Part shown: positions 43,444 to 53,919 of the stretch, piece by piece
How the letters are laid out: each line of letters starts with the position of its first letter
How positions within the stretch are numbered: position 1 is the first letter of the stretch
Assembly: GCF_029338175.1 (NCBI RefSeq)
Contig: NZ_CP119862.1
Location: 3,224,001 to 3,288,000 of the forward strand
Length of the DNA stretch: 64,000 nt
Direction of reading: 5' to 3'
From: Citrobacter enshiensis
Lineage (GTDB): Bacteria > Pseudomonadota > Gammaproteobacteria > Enterobacterales > Enterobacteriaceae
The notes under the pieces: generated by a model
What the model was told of the DNA's origin: nothing
The model's input: only the letters and a program-made list of their open reading frames with translations
The model's database searches: none
Translations under genes and position numbers: made by a program

Positions 43444-43479
43444 GTCAGATTCCTCACGAACGCTCAGATAAGTCACTAA

Positions 43480-43508
43480 CATATACTTGTCTATACAAGC
43501 TATCGCAA
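43480..43508 (-). promoter_or_regulatory. hutU promoter with HutC operator in the spacer
   Basis: On the minus strand, -35 TTGCGA (43503-43508) and -10 TATATG (43480-43485) are separated by 17 bp. The spacer holds the palindrome CTTGTATAGACAAG (43486-43499), which shares TTGTATAGACA with a site in front of hutI. HutC bound there would block RNA polymerase until urocanate relieves it. Confidence 0.78.
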
Positions 43509-43528
43509 GGACGCAATTAACAGAAATG

Positions 43529-43543
43529 ATACATTTTTGTTAT
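43529..43543 (-). promoter_or_regulatory. Probable NAC site of hutU
   Basis: On the minus strand the sequence is ATAACAAAAATGTAT, which fits ATAA-N5-TNGTAT except for one base. Its centre is about 63 bp upstream of the predicted hutU start, matching the location of the NAC site (-64) known in Klebsiella hutUH. Confidence 0.6.
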
Positions 43544-43545
43544 AT

Positions 43546-43561
43546 TGCGTCAGCAATCACG
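43546..43561. promoter_or_regulatory. Probable CRP site of hutU
   Basis: TGCGTCAGCAATCACG matches the CRP consensus TGTGA-N6-TCACA at seven of ten positions. Its centre is about 80 bp upstream of the predicted start, the spacing known for CAP at Klebsiella hutUH. Confidence 0.5.
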
Positions 43562-43579
43562 GTTTTCGCTGTTGTCCGG

Positions 43580-44317
43580 TCAGGACATAAAATGGCCTTG
43601 CAGGCGATAACGCGCCCCCGGAAAGAGTAAACGCGCATGGGAGACGATCTGCGTTGCAGACCAGGTGGTACGACGGATCAGCAGGCACGGGTCATGTTCT
43701 TTGATATTTAACAAGGCGCACTCTTCCGCCGTGGCGCGCACCGCCTCAACAATATGCTCCCCTTCCGTCAGCGGGGCGATCAGCGACAAATACGCATGCG
43801 GCGTTGTCTGCTGGTAATCCTGAGAGAGATACTCCGGCACCACCTCTGCATTCACACAGCGATCCTCAATTTGCACCGGCAGAGCATCTTCGTAGTGCAC
43901 CATGATGGAATGGAAAATGGGCGTCCCTTCTTTGACGTTGAGCGCCGCCGCCTGCAACGCCGTCGCCTGGGTGCTCTCCAGTGTCAGCACTTCACAACGG
44001 TGCTGGTGGTGACGGGCGATGATTTCGTCCGCAATACTGCGGATTTCAAACAGCGCGGATTGTCCTTTCGGCTCCGCGACAAATGTCCCGACGCCCTGCA
44101 GGCGCACCAGCAACCCCTCATCGGTTAGCTCCCGCAGCGCCCGGTTGATGGTCATTCGACTGAAACCATACTGCGCCACCAGCTCCGCTTCCGATGGAAT
44201 ACGGTCATGGGGTTGCCAGATCCCGCTGGCGATTTTTTCGCTGATGGCCTGTTTGACCTTTTCATAAAAGGGCGCAGGCGCGCTGGCCGTGGCAGAACGT
44301 GAGCGAGAGGGAAACAT
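43580..44317 (-). CDS. hutC: Histidine utilisation repressor HutC
   Basis: GntR/HutC-type transcriptional repressor of the hut genes, inactivated by urocanate. The 245 residues have a winged helix (SEAELVAQYGFSRMTINRAL, about 42-61) with the wing LVRLQGVGTFVA, followed by the UTRA ligand-binding domain. The ATG at 44317 has a GGAAGG site. Third gene of hutIGC, 39 bp after hutG. Two matching operator sequences are visible, at hutU (43486-43499) and hutI (46541-46551). Confidence 0.95.
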   Translation of the reverse strand: MFPSRSRSATASAPAPFYEKVKQAISEKIASGIWQPHDRIPSEAELVAQYGFSRMTINRALRELTDEGLLVRLQGVGTFVAEPKGQSALFEIRSIADEIIARHHQHRCEVLTLESTQATALQAAALNVKEGTPIFHSIMVHYEDALPVQIEDRCVNAEVVPEYLSQDYQQTTPHAYLSLIAPLTEGEHIVEAVRATAEECALLNIKEHDPCLLIRRTTWSATQIVSHARLLFPGARYRLQGHFMS

Positions 44318-44356
44318 GCAAGAGCCTTCCTTATGCGTATAAAAGTGGGTCTGGTG

Positions 44357-45298
44357 TTAGTGCCACCAGTGCGCGATTTGCCAGCCAAGCCGCGCCGCAA
44401 CTCGCGCTGCTTTGCCATCATCGTCAAAGCGGGGGTTAAATTCAACCATATCCACCGCCTGGAGTTTACCGCTTCGACAAACAGGTTCCACCAGACGCAT
44501 CACAGTGGCCAGCGGCACCCCCAGTGCGGCGGGGGCGGAAACCGCAGGCATTTCCCAGACCGGAAGCACGTCGAGATCGATAGTCAGATAGATTTTGTCC
44601 ACGCTGGCGATAAACTGCGACAGCTGTGATTGTGCGTCGCCGCAGTCCAGATCCTCAACGACCATCACCTTACGCCGTTGCGCTTCATCCCACAGGGCAG
44701 CGGTATTTGCCGCCCGACTCACGCCAAAGCAGGCATAATGAAACCCGCGCTCCTGCGCCTCGCAGAGCTGGGCCAGTTGCCGAAACGGCGTGCCGGACGT
44801 TGCCCTTTCCGCCTGGCGAAGATCCAGATGCGCATCCAGATTGAGGATCCCAATGCGCGCATCCGGGAACGCATCCAGAACGCCAGCCCCATGACCAAAT
44901 GCGGTTTCATGCCCACCGCCTAACACCAGGGTACGCATATTGGCCTGCTGACACTGTCGTACGGCGTCACGCAAGGCGTGTTGTGCCGCTTCCAGATCGG
45001 GGGCCTGCGCGATGATATTACCTAAATCCACCAGCCGGTCATGCCCCTGATGCGCCGCCAGATTCGCCAGCGCTTTTCGCAGCGCATCCGGTGCGCCCGC
45101 CGCACCAGGACGCCCCTGATTACGCTTTACGCCTTCATCGCAGGCAAACCCCAGTAACGCGATGTTCTGCGGGTATGAGGATGGGGAGAATGTCGGGCTG
45201 AGCGTGATTGTCTGGAACAGGCGAAGCGCATTGGCGGCTTCAGCGCGGTCGTCACGCCCCTGCCACAAAGAACGAGGAGTCGGTTGCCATTGCGTCAT
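44357..45298 (-). CDS. hutG: Formimidoylglutamase HutG
   Basis: Arginase/ureohydrolase-family enzyme that hydrolyses N-formimidoyl-L-glutamate to glutamate and formamide, the last step of the four-step pathway. 313 residues. The manganese ligands are in [10 protein letters not shown], the NLDAHLDLR segment, and the TIDLDVLP motif. The ATG overlaps the hutI stop (ATGA). The central gene of hutIGC. Confidence 0.96.
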   Translation of the reverse strand: MTQWQPTPRSLWQGRDDRAEAANALRLFQTITLSPTFSPSSYPQNIALLGFACDEGVKRNQGRPGAAGAPDALRKALANLAAHQGHDRLVDLGNIIAQAPDLEAAQHALRDAVRQCQQANMRTLVLGGGHETAFGHGAGVLDAFPDARIGILNLDAHLDLRQAERATSGTPFRQLAQLCEAQERGFHYACFGVSRAANTAALWDEAQRRKVMVVEDLDCGDAQSQLSQFIASVDKIYLTIDLDVLPVWEMPAVSAPAALGVPLATVMRLVEPVCRSGKLQAVDMVEFNPRFDDDGKAARVAARLGWQIAHWWH

Positions 45299-46518
45299 TT
45301 TATCTGCCCTCTGAAAACGCGTTGATACAGCGGGTTACGGCCCGGCTCGTACAGGATTTCAACCGGAAGCGCCGCATCCCAGACCACAAAATCAGCCACA
45401 TAGCCCGCTTTGAGCTGCCCATGCGTTGCCTGTCGCCCAAGCGCGCGCGCAGCATGGCGTGTGACGCCTGCCCATGCCTCTTCCGGCGTTAAACCAAACT
45501 GAACGCAGGCCATGTTCATCGCCAGATGCAGACTAATGAACGGGCTGGTGCCCGGGTTAAAATCGGTGGCGACGGCCATCGGCACCTGGTAGCGGCGCAG
45601 CAGTTCAACCGGCGGACGCTGCGTCTCTTTGAGAAAATAAAACGCCCCCGGCAGCAGGACGCCAACGGTACCGCTTTGGCGCATCGCCGCCACGCCCGCT
45701 TCGTCCAGATATTCGATATGATCGGCAGACAGACCGTGATAGCGGCTGACCAACTGCGCGCCGCCCAGCAAAGAGAGTTGCTCAACGTGGCCCCTAACCG
45801 GGATCCCTAGCGCCTGCGCGGCCTGAAAAACACGCTCGCTTTGCGCCAGGTTAAAACCGACGCTTTCACAGAACAGATCCACGGTCTCAAACAGCCCCTT
45901 TTCCCATAACAGAGGAAGCATCGACTCGCACACCTGCGTAATGTAACCATCAGGATCGTCGCGATATTCCGCTGGCGTGGCGTGCGCCGCCAGTAACGTC
46001 GGGCTAATTTCCACGGTGTTCTCAGACGCCAGCGCCGCGATAACCTGCAGCATCTTCTCTTCTGTGGGTAAATCCAGACCGTAGCCAGACTTTATCTCCA
46101 GCAGCGTGACGCCTTCTTTCACAAGACGCGCCATTCTGGCCCGTGCGATGGCAAGCAGATCGTCAGCGGAGGCTTTTCGCGTCGCCGCCACGGTCGAATT
46201 AATACCGCCGCCCTGCGCGCTAATCTGTTGATACGAAACCCCGTTCAGCCGCTGTTCCCATTCTGCGGCGCGGTTGCCGCCAAAGATCAGGTGCGTATGG
46301 CAGTCTACCAATCCCGGCGTGACCAGACGACCCTGCATATCAAACGTCTTGCCCTGTACCGCGTCTAATGATGACTCGGGGACAATGTCCAGTATGTTGC
46401 CCTGACGCACCACCAGCGCATGACCCTCTACCATGCCATACGGCGTGTTGCGTTCGGGATCCATGGTCGCCAGCCGGACATTACGCCAGATAACGTCATC
46501 AGGTAAAAGTTGCCGCAT
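45295..46518 (-). CDS. hutI: Imidazolonepropionase HutI
   Basis: Amidohydrolase-superfamily metalloenzyme that opens the imidazolone ring to give formimidoylglutamate. The metal motif [10 protein letters not shown] is near residue 70, followed by GGGINSTV, the [12 protein letters not shown] stretch and the late DFNPGTSP. I choose the ATG at 46518 (MRQLLPDD), giving 407 residues as in Salmonella. An in-frame GTG at 46530 would add four residues. First gene of hutIGC, with a HutC-like site overlapping its promoter. Confidence 0.94.
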   Translation of the reverse strand: MRQLLPDDVIWRNVRLATMDPERNTPYGMVEGHALVVRQGNILDIVPESSLDAVQGKTFDMQGRLVTPGLVDCHTHLIFGGNRAAEWEQRLNGVSYQQISAQGGGINSTVAATRKASADDLLAIARARMARLVKEGVTLLEIKSGYGLDLPTEEKMLQVIAALASENTVEISPTLLAAHATPAEYRDDPDGYITQVCESMLPLLWEKGLFETVDLFCESVGFNLAQSERVFQAAQALGIPVRGHVEQLSLLGGAQLVSRYHGLSADHIEYLDEAGVAAMRQSGTVGVLLPGAFYFLKETQRPPVELLRRYQVPMAVATDFNPGTSPFISLHLAMNMACVQFGLTPEEAWAGVTRHAARALGRQATHGQLKAGYVADFVVWDAALPVEILYEPGRNPLYQRVFRGQIK

Positions 46519-46540
46519 TCCATCCACCACTTGTCATAGA

Positions 46541-46579
46541 TTGTATAGACATTTATTTTTATTCCAGCGCTATTGTCAA
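46541..46579 (-). promoter_or_regulatory. hutI promoter and HutC-like operator
   Basis: On the minus strand, -35 TTGACA (46574-46579) and -10 ATAAAT (46551-46556) have a 17-bp spacer. The HutC-like sequence TGTCTATACAA (46541-46551) lies at the start-site side of the -10 element. Confidence 0.68.
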
Positions 46580-46679
46580 CCGGGGGGACGATAAATGTTG
46601 CTTATTTGTGACGTGTCTGCCCAATCCACGGGGCATCAGCTTCCTAATATGAACTTTTTGCCTTTTCGCCTTCCCGTTT

Positions 46680-46705
46680 CGCTCAACTTAGTATAAAAAA
46701 GCAGG
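46680..46705 (-). other. Lambda-type attB site
   Basis: On the minus strand the 15-bp core GCTTTTTTATACTAA (46688-46702) is identical to the lambda O core. The flanks match E. coli attB (CCTG before, TTGAGCG after) apart from one base: the B' arm reads CAACTTAGT where E. coli attB has CAAGTTAGT. The site is unoccupied and sits 43 bp upstream of the ybhC start codon, where lambda attB lies in K-12. Confidence 0.9.
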
Positions 46706-46747
46706 CTTCAACGAAATTAATTTAACTTTCAAAGCCCGGAGCAACCC

Positions 46748-48031
46748 GTGAACACATTATCGGTTTCCCGTCTGGCGCTGGCACTGGCTTTTGGCGTGAC
46801 GCTGACCGCCTGTAGCTCTACGCCGCCCGATCAAATCCCTTCCGATCAGACTGCGCCTGGAACATCCTCGCGTCCGATCCTGTCGGCGAATGAAGCACAG
46901 AACTTTGTTGCTGCTCATTATTTCGCTTCACTGACGCCGAATACGGCACCGTGGTCACCTTCTTCTATTTCTCTGCCAGCACAGCCTGACTTTGTGGTCG
47001 GCCCGGCAGGCACGCAGGGCGTCACGCATACGACGATTCAGGCTGCGGTAGATGCTGCAATTACCAAACGTACCGATAAGCGTCAGTTTATCGCGATCAT
47101 GCCAGGCGAATATCAGGGTACCGTGTACATTCCGGCCGCACCTGGCAGCCTGACGCTGTACGGTATGGGCGAGAAGCCGATTGATGTGAAAATTGGATAT
47201 GCCATTGACGGCGATATGAGCATTGCTGACTGGCGTCGTACGGTAAACCCAGGCGGTAAATATATGCCGGGTAAACCCGCGTGGTATATGTTTGACAGCT
47301 GCCAGAGCCAACGTAACGCGAACATTGGCGTCATGTGTTCAGCGGCTTTCTGGTCACAGAATAACGGCCTGCAATTGCAGAACCTGACTATCGAAAACAA
47401 TCTCGGTGACAGCGTAGACGACGGTCACCACCCAGCCGTTGCCCTGCGCACCGACGGCGACAAAGTTCAGATCAACAATGTGAACCTTCTCGGTCGTCAG
47501 AACACCTTCCTGGTGACCAACAGCAGTGTGCAAAACCGTCTGCAAAACGATCGTCAGCCGCGCACGCTGGTAACCAACAGCTACCTTGAAGGAGACGTGG
47601 ATATTGTTTCTGGTCGTGGTGCCGTGGTGTTTGACAACACGGACTTCCGCGTTGTGAACTCCCGTACCCAAAAAGAAGCCTACGTATTTGCCCCGGCAAC
47701 GCTGTCCAACGTCTTCTACGGCTTCCTTGCCACCAACAGCCGTTTCACGGCAAGTGGCGACAATGTCGCGCAACTGGGCCGCTCGCTGGATGTCGATACC
47801 AACACCAACGGTCAGGTGGTGATCCGCGATAGCGTGATCAATGAAGGCTTTAATATGGCTAAACCGTGGGCCGATACCGCGATTTTTAAGCGCCCGTTTA
47901 CAGGCAATACCGGCACAATGGATGATAAGGGTGAAGTTCAGCGCAACCTGAACGACACCAACTTCAACCGCCTGTGGGAGTACAACAACCGCGGGTTAGG
48001 CAGCAAAGTGGTTGCTGAGCCGAAGCAGTAA
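46748..48031 (+). CDS. ybhC: Outer-membrane lipoprotein YbhC, pectinesterase family
   Basis: Lipoprotein of the pectin methylesterase (right-handed beta-helix) family, 427 residues. Lipobox LTAC gives lipidated C22 after the signal peptide MNTLSVSRLALALAFGVT. The helix repeats include GVTHTTIQAAVDAA, DVDIVSGRGAVVFDN and the later QEAYVFAP-like segment. The E. coli protein is outer-membrane anchored, with acyl-CoA thioesterase activity reported for a broad substrate range. GTG start at 46748 with a CGGAGC site. A lambda-type attB precedes it. Confidence 0.93.
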   Translation: MNTLSVSRLALALAFGVTLTACSSTPPDQIPSDQTAPGTSSRPILSANEAQNFVAAHYFASLTPNTAPWSPSSISLPAQPDFVVGPAGTQGVTHTTIQAAVDAAITKRTDKRQFIAIMPGEYQGTVYIPAAPGSLTLYGMGEKPIDVKIGYAIDGDMSIADWRRTVNPGGKYMPGKPAWYMFDSCQSQRNANIGVMCSAAFWSQNNGLQLQNLTIENNLGDSVDDGHHPAVALRTDGDKVQINNVNLLGRQNTFLVTNSSVQNRLQNDRQPRTLVTNSYLEGDVDIVSGRGAVVFDNTDFRVVNSRTQKEAYVFAPATLSNVFYGFLATNSRFTASGDNVAQLGRSLDVDTNTNGQVVIRDSVINEGFNMAKPWADTAIFKRPFTGNTGTMDDKGEVQRNLNDTNFNRLWEYNNRGLGSKVVAEPKQ

Positions 48032-48039
48032 TCGCAGTC

Positions 48040-48109
48040 ATTGCCCGGTAAGCGCATACGCTACCGGGCAATATACCGGATAATGGCCGAAACGCCGTAT
48101 CCGGCCTAC
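48040..48109. repeat. BIME of two REP units between ybhC and pgl
   Basis: Unit one, ATTGCCCGGTA...TACCGGGCAAT (48040-48072), has an 11-bp perfect outer stem. Unit two, TACCGGATAATGGC...GCCGTATCCGG, follows to about 48109. They lie between convergent ybhC and pgl. Confidence 0.85.
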
Positions 48110-48118
48110 CCAACAGAA

Positions 48119-49240
<1,122 letters not shown>

Positions 49241-49276
49241 TCAGACAAAACTCTCAACCTTAACCTGGAAATATCT

Positions 49277-50095
49277 ATGACCGCTCGCGTGATTGCTCTG
49301 GATTTAGACGGTACCTTGCTGACCCCGAAAAAGACCTTGCTCCCCTCCTCTCTTGAGGCACTTTCGCGCGCCAGAGAAGCCGGGTATCAACTTATCATTG
49401 TCACCGGTCGCCATCACGTTGCGATTCACCCTTTTTATCAGGCACTGGCGCTGGATACACCTGCAATTTGCTGTAACGGCACCTATTTGTATGATTATCA
49501 TGCAAAAAGTGTACTGGAATCGGATCCAATGCCAGTGGATCAGGCGCTGCAGTTAATCGATATGCTTGATGAGCACCAGATCCACGGGCTGATGTACGTT
49601 GATGATGCCATGCTCTATGAGCGCCCTACCGGGCACGTGGTGCGTACCACTAACTGGGCGCAAGCCCTGCCGCCGGAGCAACGCCCGACGTTTACTCAGG
49701 TGCCTTCGCTGGCACAGGCTGCACATGAGGTGAATGCCGTCTGGAAGTTCGCCCTGACTGACGAAGATATCCCTAAGTTGCAACAGTTTGGTCAGCACGT
49801 CGGACAGACTCTGGGTCTGGAGTGCGAATGGTCGTGGCACGATCAGGTCGATATTGCACGTAAAGGGAACAGCAAAGGGAAACGCCTGACGCAGTGGGTT
49901 GAGGCCCAGGGAGGCTCAATGCAAGACGTGATTGCATTCGGCGATAACTTTAACGATATCAGCATGCTGGAAGCCGCTGGCACCGGCGTCGCTATGGGCA
50001 ATGCCGAGGACGCGGTGAAAGAACGGGCCAATGTTGTCATCGGCGACAACACCACCGACAGCATTGCGGCGTTTATCTATTCTCATCTGCTGTAA
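49277..50095 (+). CDS. ybhA: HAD-family phosphatase YbhA
   Basis: Cof-type HAD hydrolase, 272 residues; the E. coli enzyme dephosphorylates pyridoxal phosphate and sugar phosphates. Motif I DLDGTLLTP (residues 9-17), motif II IVTGRH, a C2 cap domain in the middle, and motif IV GDNFNDISMLEAAG are present. The ATG at 49277 follows CTGGAAATATCT. Its TAA directly abuts the stop of modC on the other strand. Confidence 0.95.
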   Translation: MTARVIALDLDGTLLTPKKTLLPSSLEALSRAREAGYQLIIVTGRHHVAIHPFYQALALDTPAICCNGTYLYDYHAKSVLESDPMPVDQALQLIDMLDEHQIHGLMYVDDAMLYERPTGHVVRTTNWAQALPPEQRPTFTQVPSLAQAAHEVNAVWKFALTDEDIPKLQQFGQHVGQTLGLECEWSWHDQVDIARKGNSKGKRLTQWVEAQGGSMQDVIAFGDNFNDISMLEAAGTGVAMGNAEDAVKERANVVIGDNTTDSIAAFIYSHLL

Positions 50096-51154
50096 TCAGG
50101 CGGTAATTGACACGCTCTTGATTTGCGCATACAGCCACAGGCCAGGTTTGATACCTAACTCATCCCTGGCCCACGGGCTGATCCTCGCCCACAGGGTCTT
50201 GCCCCCAATCTCCAGTTGTACTTCAACCTGTCCTTTGTCGTCATAACACTGCGCCACTTTTGCCCGCAAAATATTACGGATACTGGTTTGCTGCGGCGGT
50301 TGCAGCACCAGTGACACATCCGAGGCCTGAATGCGAATGCGCATCGCGGTTTGCAGCGGCTCATCAAGCTTGCTCACCCACAGATGCTGATCCCCGAGGG
50401 CCAGCGCCGTCATCGCATAATGCGGATGGTGTTCCAGCACGCTGACTTTCAGAATACTGCTCTGCTGCTCCTGCGGCAGCCACGGATGCATGACATTGCT
50501 TCCCCATACCTCCTCCAGCGCGCCAAAGGCTTTCACCTGACCGTTTTCCAGCACCATGACTTTATCCGCCAGGTGCAAGATCTCATCAAGGGAGTGGCTG
50601 ACATACAGCATGGGAATATGGATTTCACGCGCCAGGCGTTGCAGATAAGGCAGCAGCTCGCGCTTACGCGGAATATCCAGCGAGGCCAGCGGTTCATCCA
50701 GCAACAGCAGTTCTGGCGCCGTCAGCAACGCCCGCCCGATGGCCACGCGTTGCTTCTCGCCGCCGGAGAGACTTCCCGGCAAACGGTCCAGCAGCGGTTC
50801 AATACCTAACAAGGCCACCAGTTTATCAAACTGCCCGGCCATGCTTTTCGCCATACCGTAACGAAGATTGCCGCGCACTTTATAATGCGGGAACAGGCGA
50901 GCATCCTGAAAAACATACCCCACGCGCCGTTTTTCCGGGGTTAAACAAATGCCGTTTTCGACATCGTTCAGCACCCGACCGTTGAGCACAATGCGCCCGG
51001 TTTGCGGGCGCGTCAGACCACTGATGGCATTAATGAGCGACGTTTTCCCGGCGCCGGAAACACCAAAAATCGCGGTGATCCCGCTGGCAGGCAACGTTTC
51101 GTTGAGCGTCAGGCAATGTGTGCCTAATGTCTGGGAGAAGTTGAGTTCCAGCAT
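50096..51154 (-). CDS. modC: Molybdate ABC transporter ATPase ModC
   Basis: ATPase of the ModABC molybdate/tungstate importer, 352 residues. Walker [10 protein letters not shown] (31-39), signature [15 protein letters not shown], Walker [15 protein letters not shown]-terminal molybdate-binding (MOP/TOBE) domain, about residues 290-352, senses internal molybdate. Begins 2 bp after the modB stop. The gene ends flush against ybhA with no intergenic base. Confidence 0.97.
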   Translation of the reverse strand: MLELNFSQTLGTHCLTLNETLPASGITAIFGVSGAGKTSLINAISGLTRPQTGRIVLNGRVLNDVENGICLTPEKRRVGYVFQDARLFPHYKVRGNLRYGMAKSMAGQFDKLVALLGIEPLLDRLPGSLSGGEKQRVAIGRALLTAPELLLLDEPLASLDIPRKRELLPYLQRLAREIHIPMLYVSHSLDEILHLADKVMVLENGQVKAFGALEEVWGSNVMHPWLPQEQQSSILKVSVLEHHPHYAMTALALGDQHLWVSKLDEPLQTAMRIRIQASDVSLVLQPPQQTSIRNILRAKVAQCYDDKGQVEVQLEIGGKTLWARISPWARDELGIKPGLWLYAQIKSVSITA

Positions 51155-51156
51155 CG

Positions 51157-51846
51157 TTATCTCCCCGTCCGTTCACGGCTAATACGAGCCAGCCATTCCG
51201 AAACCAACAGGGAAATCAGCGCCAGCACGATGGAAATCAGACACAGTCTCGCCGCCGCGCTTTCCCCTCCGGGCGTCTGGATCAGGGTATACATCGCGGA
51301 CGGAATGGTGCGCGTTTCACCGGGGATATTGGAAACAAAGGTAATGGTTGCACCAAACTCGCCGAGCGAACGGGCAAACGCCAGCACCGTACCAACAATG
51401 ATACCCGGCAGAGTGAGCGGTAACGTAATGGTCAGAAACACGCGCCAACGGCCTGCGCCGAGCGTACGGGCGGCCTGTTCCAGTTTGACATCTACCCCCT
51501 CCAGCGCCAGGCGAATGGCCCGCACCATCAACGGGAAGGACATGACGGCGGCCGCCAGCACCGCGCCGCGCCAGCTAAATGCAAAAGTGATGCCGAACAC
51601 ATCATACAGCCACTGGCCGATAAATCCGCGTCGCCCCATCGCAACCAGCAGGAGATACCCCACCACCACGGGCGGTAACACCAACGGAAGATGCAGTACG
51701 CTATCGAGCAGGGCTTTGCCTGGAAACGTGCACCGGACAAGTAACCAGGCAAAAAAGATCCCAAACGGCAGGCTAAACAGCACGGCCAGGGAAGAGACTT
51801 TCAGGCTCAGTAAGACAGCCTGCCATTCTGGATCGGTCAGTATCAT
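51157..51846 (-). CDS. modB: Molybdate ABC transporter permease ModB
   Basis: Membrane subunit of ModABC, 229 residues with about five or six helices. The cytoplasmic EAA loop ([22 protein letters not shown]) contacts ModC. The ATG shares a base with the modA stop (TAATG), so the two are translationally coupled. Confidence 0.97.
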   Translation of the reverse strand: MILTDPEWQAVLLSLKVSSLAVLFSLPFGIFFAWLLVRCTFPGKALLDSVLHLPLVLPPVVVGYLLLVAMGRRGFIGQWLYDVFGITFAFSWRGAVLAAAVMSFPLMVRAIRLALEGVDVKLEQAARTLGAGRWRVFLTITLPLTLPGIIVGTVLAFARSLGEFGATITFVSNIPGETRTIPSAMYTLIQTPGGESAAARLCLISIVLALISLLVSEWLARISRERTGR

Positions 51847-52619
51847 TACTTCGTCGTAAATCCATAACGTTTAAAAATGTCAGAAGCCTGCGGTCCTTTC
51901 AGGTAGTCATAGAACGCGCTGACCGTGGCGTTTTTGTGTCCATCGACAATCGCTACCGGATATTCTACTTTTTTATGTGAATCTTCCGGGAAGGTACTCA
52001 CTACCTTCACACCTTTACTGGCAACAGCATCAGAGCCGTAAACAATCCCCAGCGGCGCTTCGTTACGTTCCACTAACGCCAGCGCGCCGCGAACATCTTC
52101 AGCCGGTGCCAGTTTCGCCGCCAGAGTATCCCATGCGCCCAGTTTTTGCAGCGCCTCTTTAGCGTAGATGCCAGCAGGAACGTGCTCGGGGTCGCCAACG
52201 GCCAGACGTCCGCCGTTCAGCAGTTGCGTCCAGGGGGTTTTGCTGTCGATGGTGAATGCTTTCTGCTCGCTTGCTTGCGGCGCGACAACCACCAGGCTGT
52301 TACCCAGCAGCGTTTGACGCGAACCGGTATCTATCGCTTTTTTATCTACGGCGTAATCCATCCATTTCTGATCGGCAGAGATAAACAGATCGGCAGGCGC
52401 GCCCGCCTCAATCTGGCGTGCCAGCGTTGAAGAAGACGCAAAAGAAGAGACGACGTCAACGTTCTTCTCTTTTTTGTACTGTGCGGCAATATCCTGCATC
52501 GCGTTGGTCAGTGACGCCGCCGCAAAGACGATGATTTTCCCTTCATCCGCCAGCGTTTGACCAGCAACGGTTAAAGTTAATGTTGCCCCGGCAAACAGGC
52601 GTAACCATGTACGAGCCAT
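51846..52619 (-). CDS. modA: Molybdate-binding periplasmic protein ModA
   Basis: Periplasmic receptor for molybdate and tungstate, 257 residues. Signal peptide about 1-24 (MARTWLRLFAGATLTLTVAG, cleaved at LA-D). The oxyanion-binding segments FAAASLTNAMQD and FASSSTLARQIEAGAPADLF supply the serines that bind the anion in the family. First gene of modABC, with a ModE operator immediately upstream. Confidence 0.97.
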   Translation of the reverse strand: MARTWLRLFAGATLTLTVAGQTLADEGKIIVFAAASLTNAMQDIAAQYKKEKNVDVVSSFASSSTLARQIEAGAPADLFISADQKWMDYAVDKKAIDTGSRQTLLGNSLVVVAPQASEQKAFTIDSKTPWTQLLNGGRLAVGDPEHVPAGIYAKEALQKLGAWDTLAAKLAPAEDVRGALALVERNEAPLGIVYGSDAVASKGVKVVSTFPEDSHKKVEYPVAIVDGHKNATVSAFYDYLKGPQASDIFKRYGFTTK

Positions 52620-52637
52620 CTGTAACTCCTTTTGAAT

Positions 52638-52665
52638 ATCGTTATGTAGTCACAAATATAACGAT
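52638..52665. promoter_or_regulatory. ModE operator of modABC
   Basis: The 28-bp inverted repeat has arms ATCGTTATGTA and AATATAACGAT separated by GTCACA, which is the classical modA operator with one mismatch. It lies 19 bp upstream of the modA start. ModE-molybdate represses there in E. coli. Confidence 0.93.
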
Positions 52666-52746
52666 ATTACCAACATTTGCCCAGCGGTTATTCACGCCCA
52701 TGAGAGATGACACAAAGAAAATATCGGCAGGGAAAGCAGGATCTTG

Positions 52747-52779
52747 AGAAAACAAAAACGCCCGACTGAGCGGGCGTTT
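52747..52779 (-). terminator. Terminator of acrZ
   Basis: The 9-bp stem AAACGCCCG/CGGGCGTTT with loop ACTGAG ends, on the minus strand, in TTTTTGTTTTC. It lies just after the acrZ stop and insulates modABC from acrZ. Confidence 0.9.
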
Positions 52780-52785
52780 GGGGAA

Positions 52786-53061
<276 letters not shown>

Positions 53062-53063
53062 TT

Positions 53064-53852
53064 ATGCAAGCCGAAATCCTTCTCACCCTGAAACTTCAGC
53101 AAAAATTGTTTGCGGACCCACGACGCATTTCTCTGCTTAAGCACATTGCGCTTTCCGGCTCCATTAGTCAGGGAGCGAAAGATGCGGGCATCAGTTACAA
53201 AAGCGCCTGGGATGCAATTAACGAGATGAACCTACTCAGCGAGCAGACGCTCGTAGAGCGCGCAACGGGCGGGAAAGGCGGCGGTGGCGCGGTGTTGACG
53301 CGCTATGGTCAACGACTGATCCAGCTTTACGATTTGCTGGCGCAGATTCAGCAAAAAGCCTTCGATGTGCTGAGCGACGACGATGCTTTACCGCTCAATA
53401 GTCTGCTGGCGGCAATCTCCCGTTTTTCGCTGCAAACCAGCGCCCGCAACCAGTGGTTTGGCACGATCACCTCTCGCGATCACGATCAGGTACAGCAGCA
53501 CGTCGACGTCCTGTTAGCGGACGGCGAAACGCGACTGAAAGTGGCGATCACCGCGCAAAGCGGCGAACGTCTGGGCCTGAATGAAGGTAAAGAAGTGCTG
53601 ATCCTTCTGAAAGCCCCCTGGGTGGGTATTACCCAGGACGATGCCACCGCACAGGCAGCCGACAATCAGCTTCAGGGCACCATCAGCCATATCGAACGCG
53701 GCGTCGAACAGTGTGAAGTGCTGATGACGCTTCCGGATGGTCAGACTTTATGCGCGACACTGCCGATTGAAGAAGCGGCCAGACTGGAACAAGGCGCTAA
53801 CGTGACGGCCTGGTTTAACGCGGACAACGTGATTATCGCTACGTTGTGCTAA
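53064..53852 (+). CDS. modE: Molybdate-responsive regulator ModE
   Basis: Dual regulator, 262 residues: an N-terminal winged helix (SGSISQGAKDAGISYKSAWD, about 30-50), and two C-terminal MOP (molbindin) domains that bind molybdate or tungstate, recognisable as paired SARNQWFGTI and the later DNQLQGTIS segments. It represses modABC and activates moa in E. coli. ATG at 53064. modF follows after 67 bp. Confidence 0.97.
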   Translation: MQAEILLTLKLQQKLFADPRRISLLKHIALSGSISQGAKDAGISYKSAWDAINEMNLLSEQTLVERATGGKGGGGAVLTRYGQRLIQLYDLLAQIQQKAFDVLSDDDALPLNSLLAAISRFSLQTSARNQWFGTITSRDHDQVQQHVDVLLADGETRLKVAITAQSGERLGLNEGKEVLILLKAPWVGITQDDATAQAADNQLQGTISHIERGVEQCEVLMTLPDGQTLCATLPIEEAARLEQGANVTAWFNADNVIIATLC

Positions 53853-53919
53853 GCACATTGACATTGTTTCACGAAAGACGTATCCCTGTGGTTCATCGCT
53901 GCAAAAAATGGGATATAAA

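Noticed and set aside
46680-46705. Prophage or integrase gene at the lambda-type attachment site
   Set aside because: No phage gene or second att copy is present nearby; hutI and ybhC flank an empty site.
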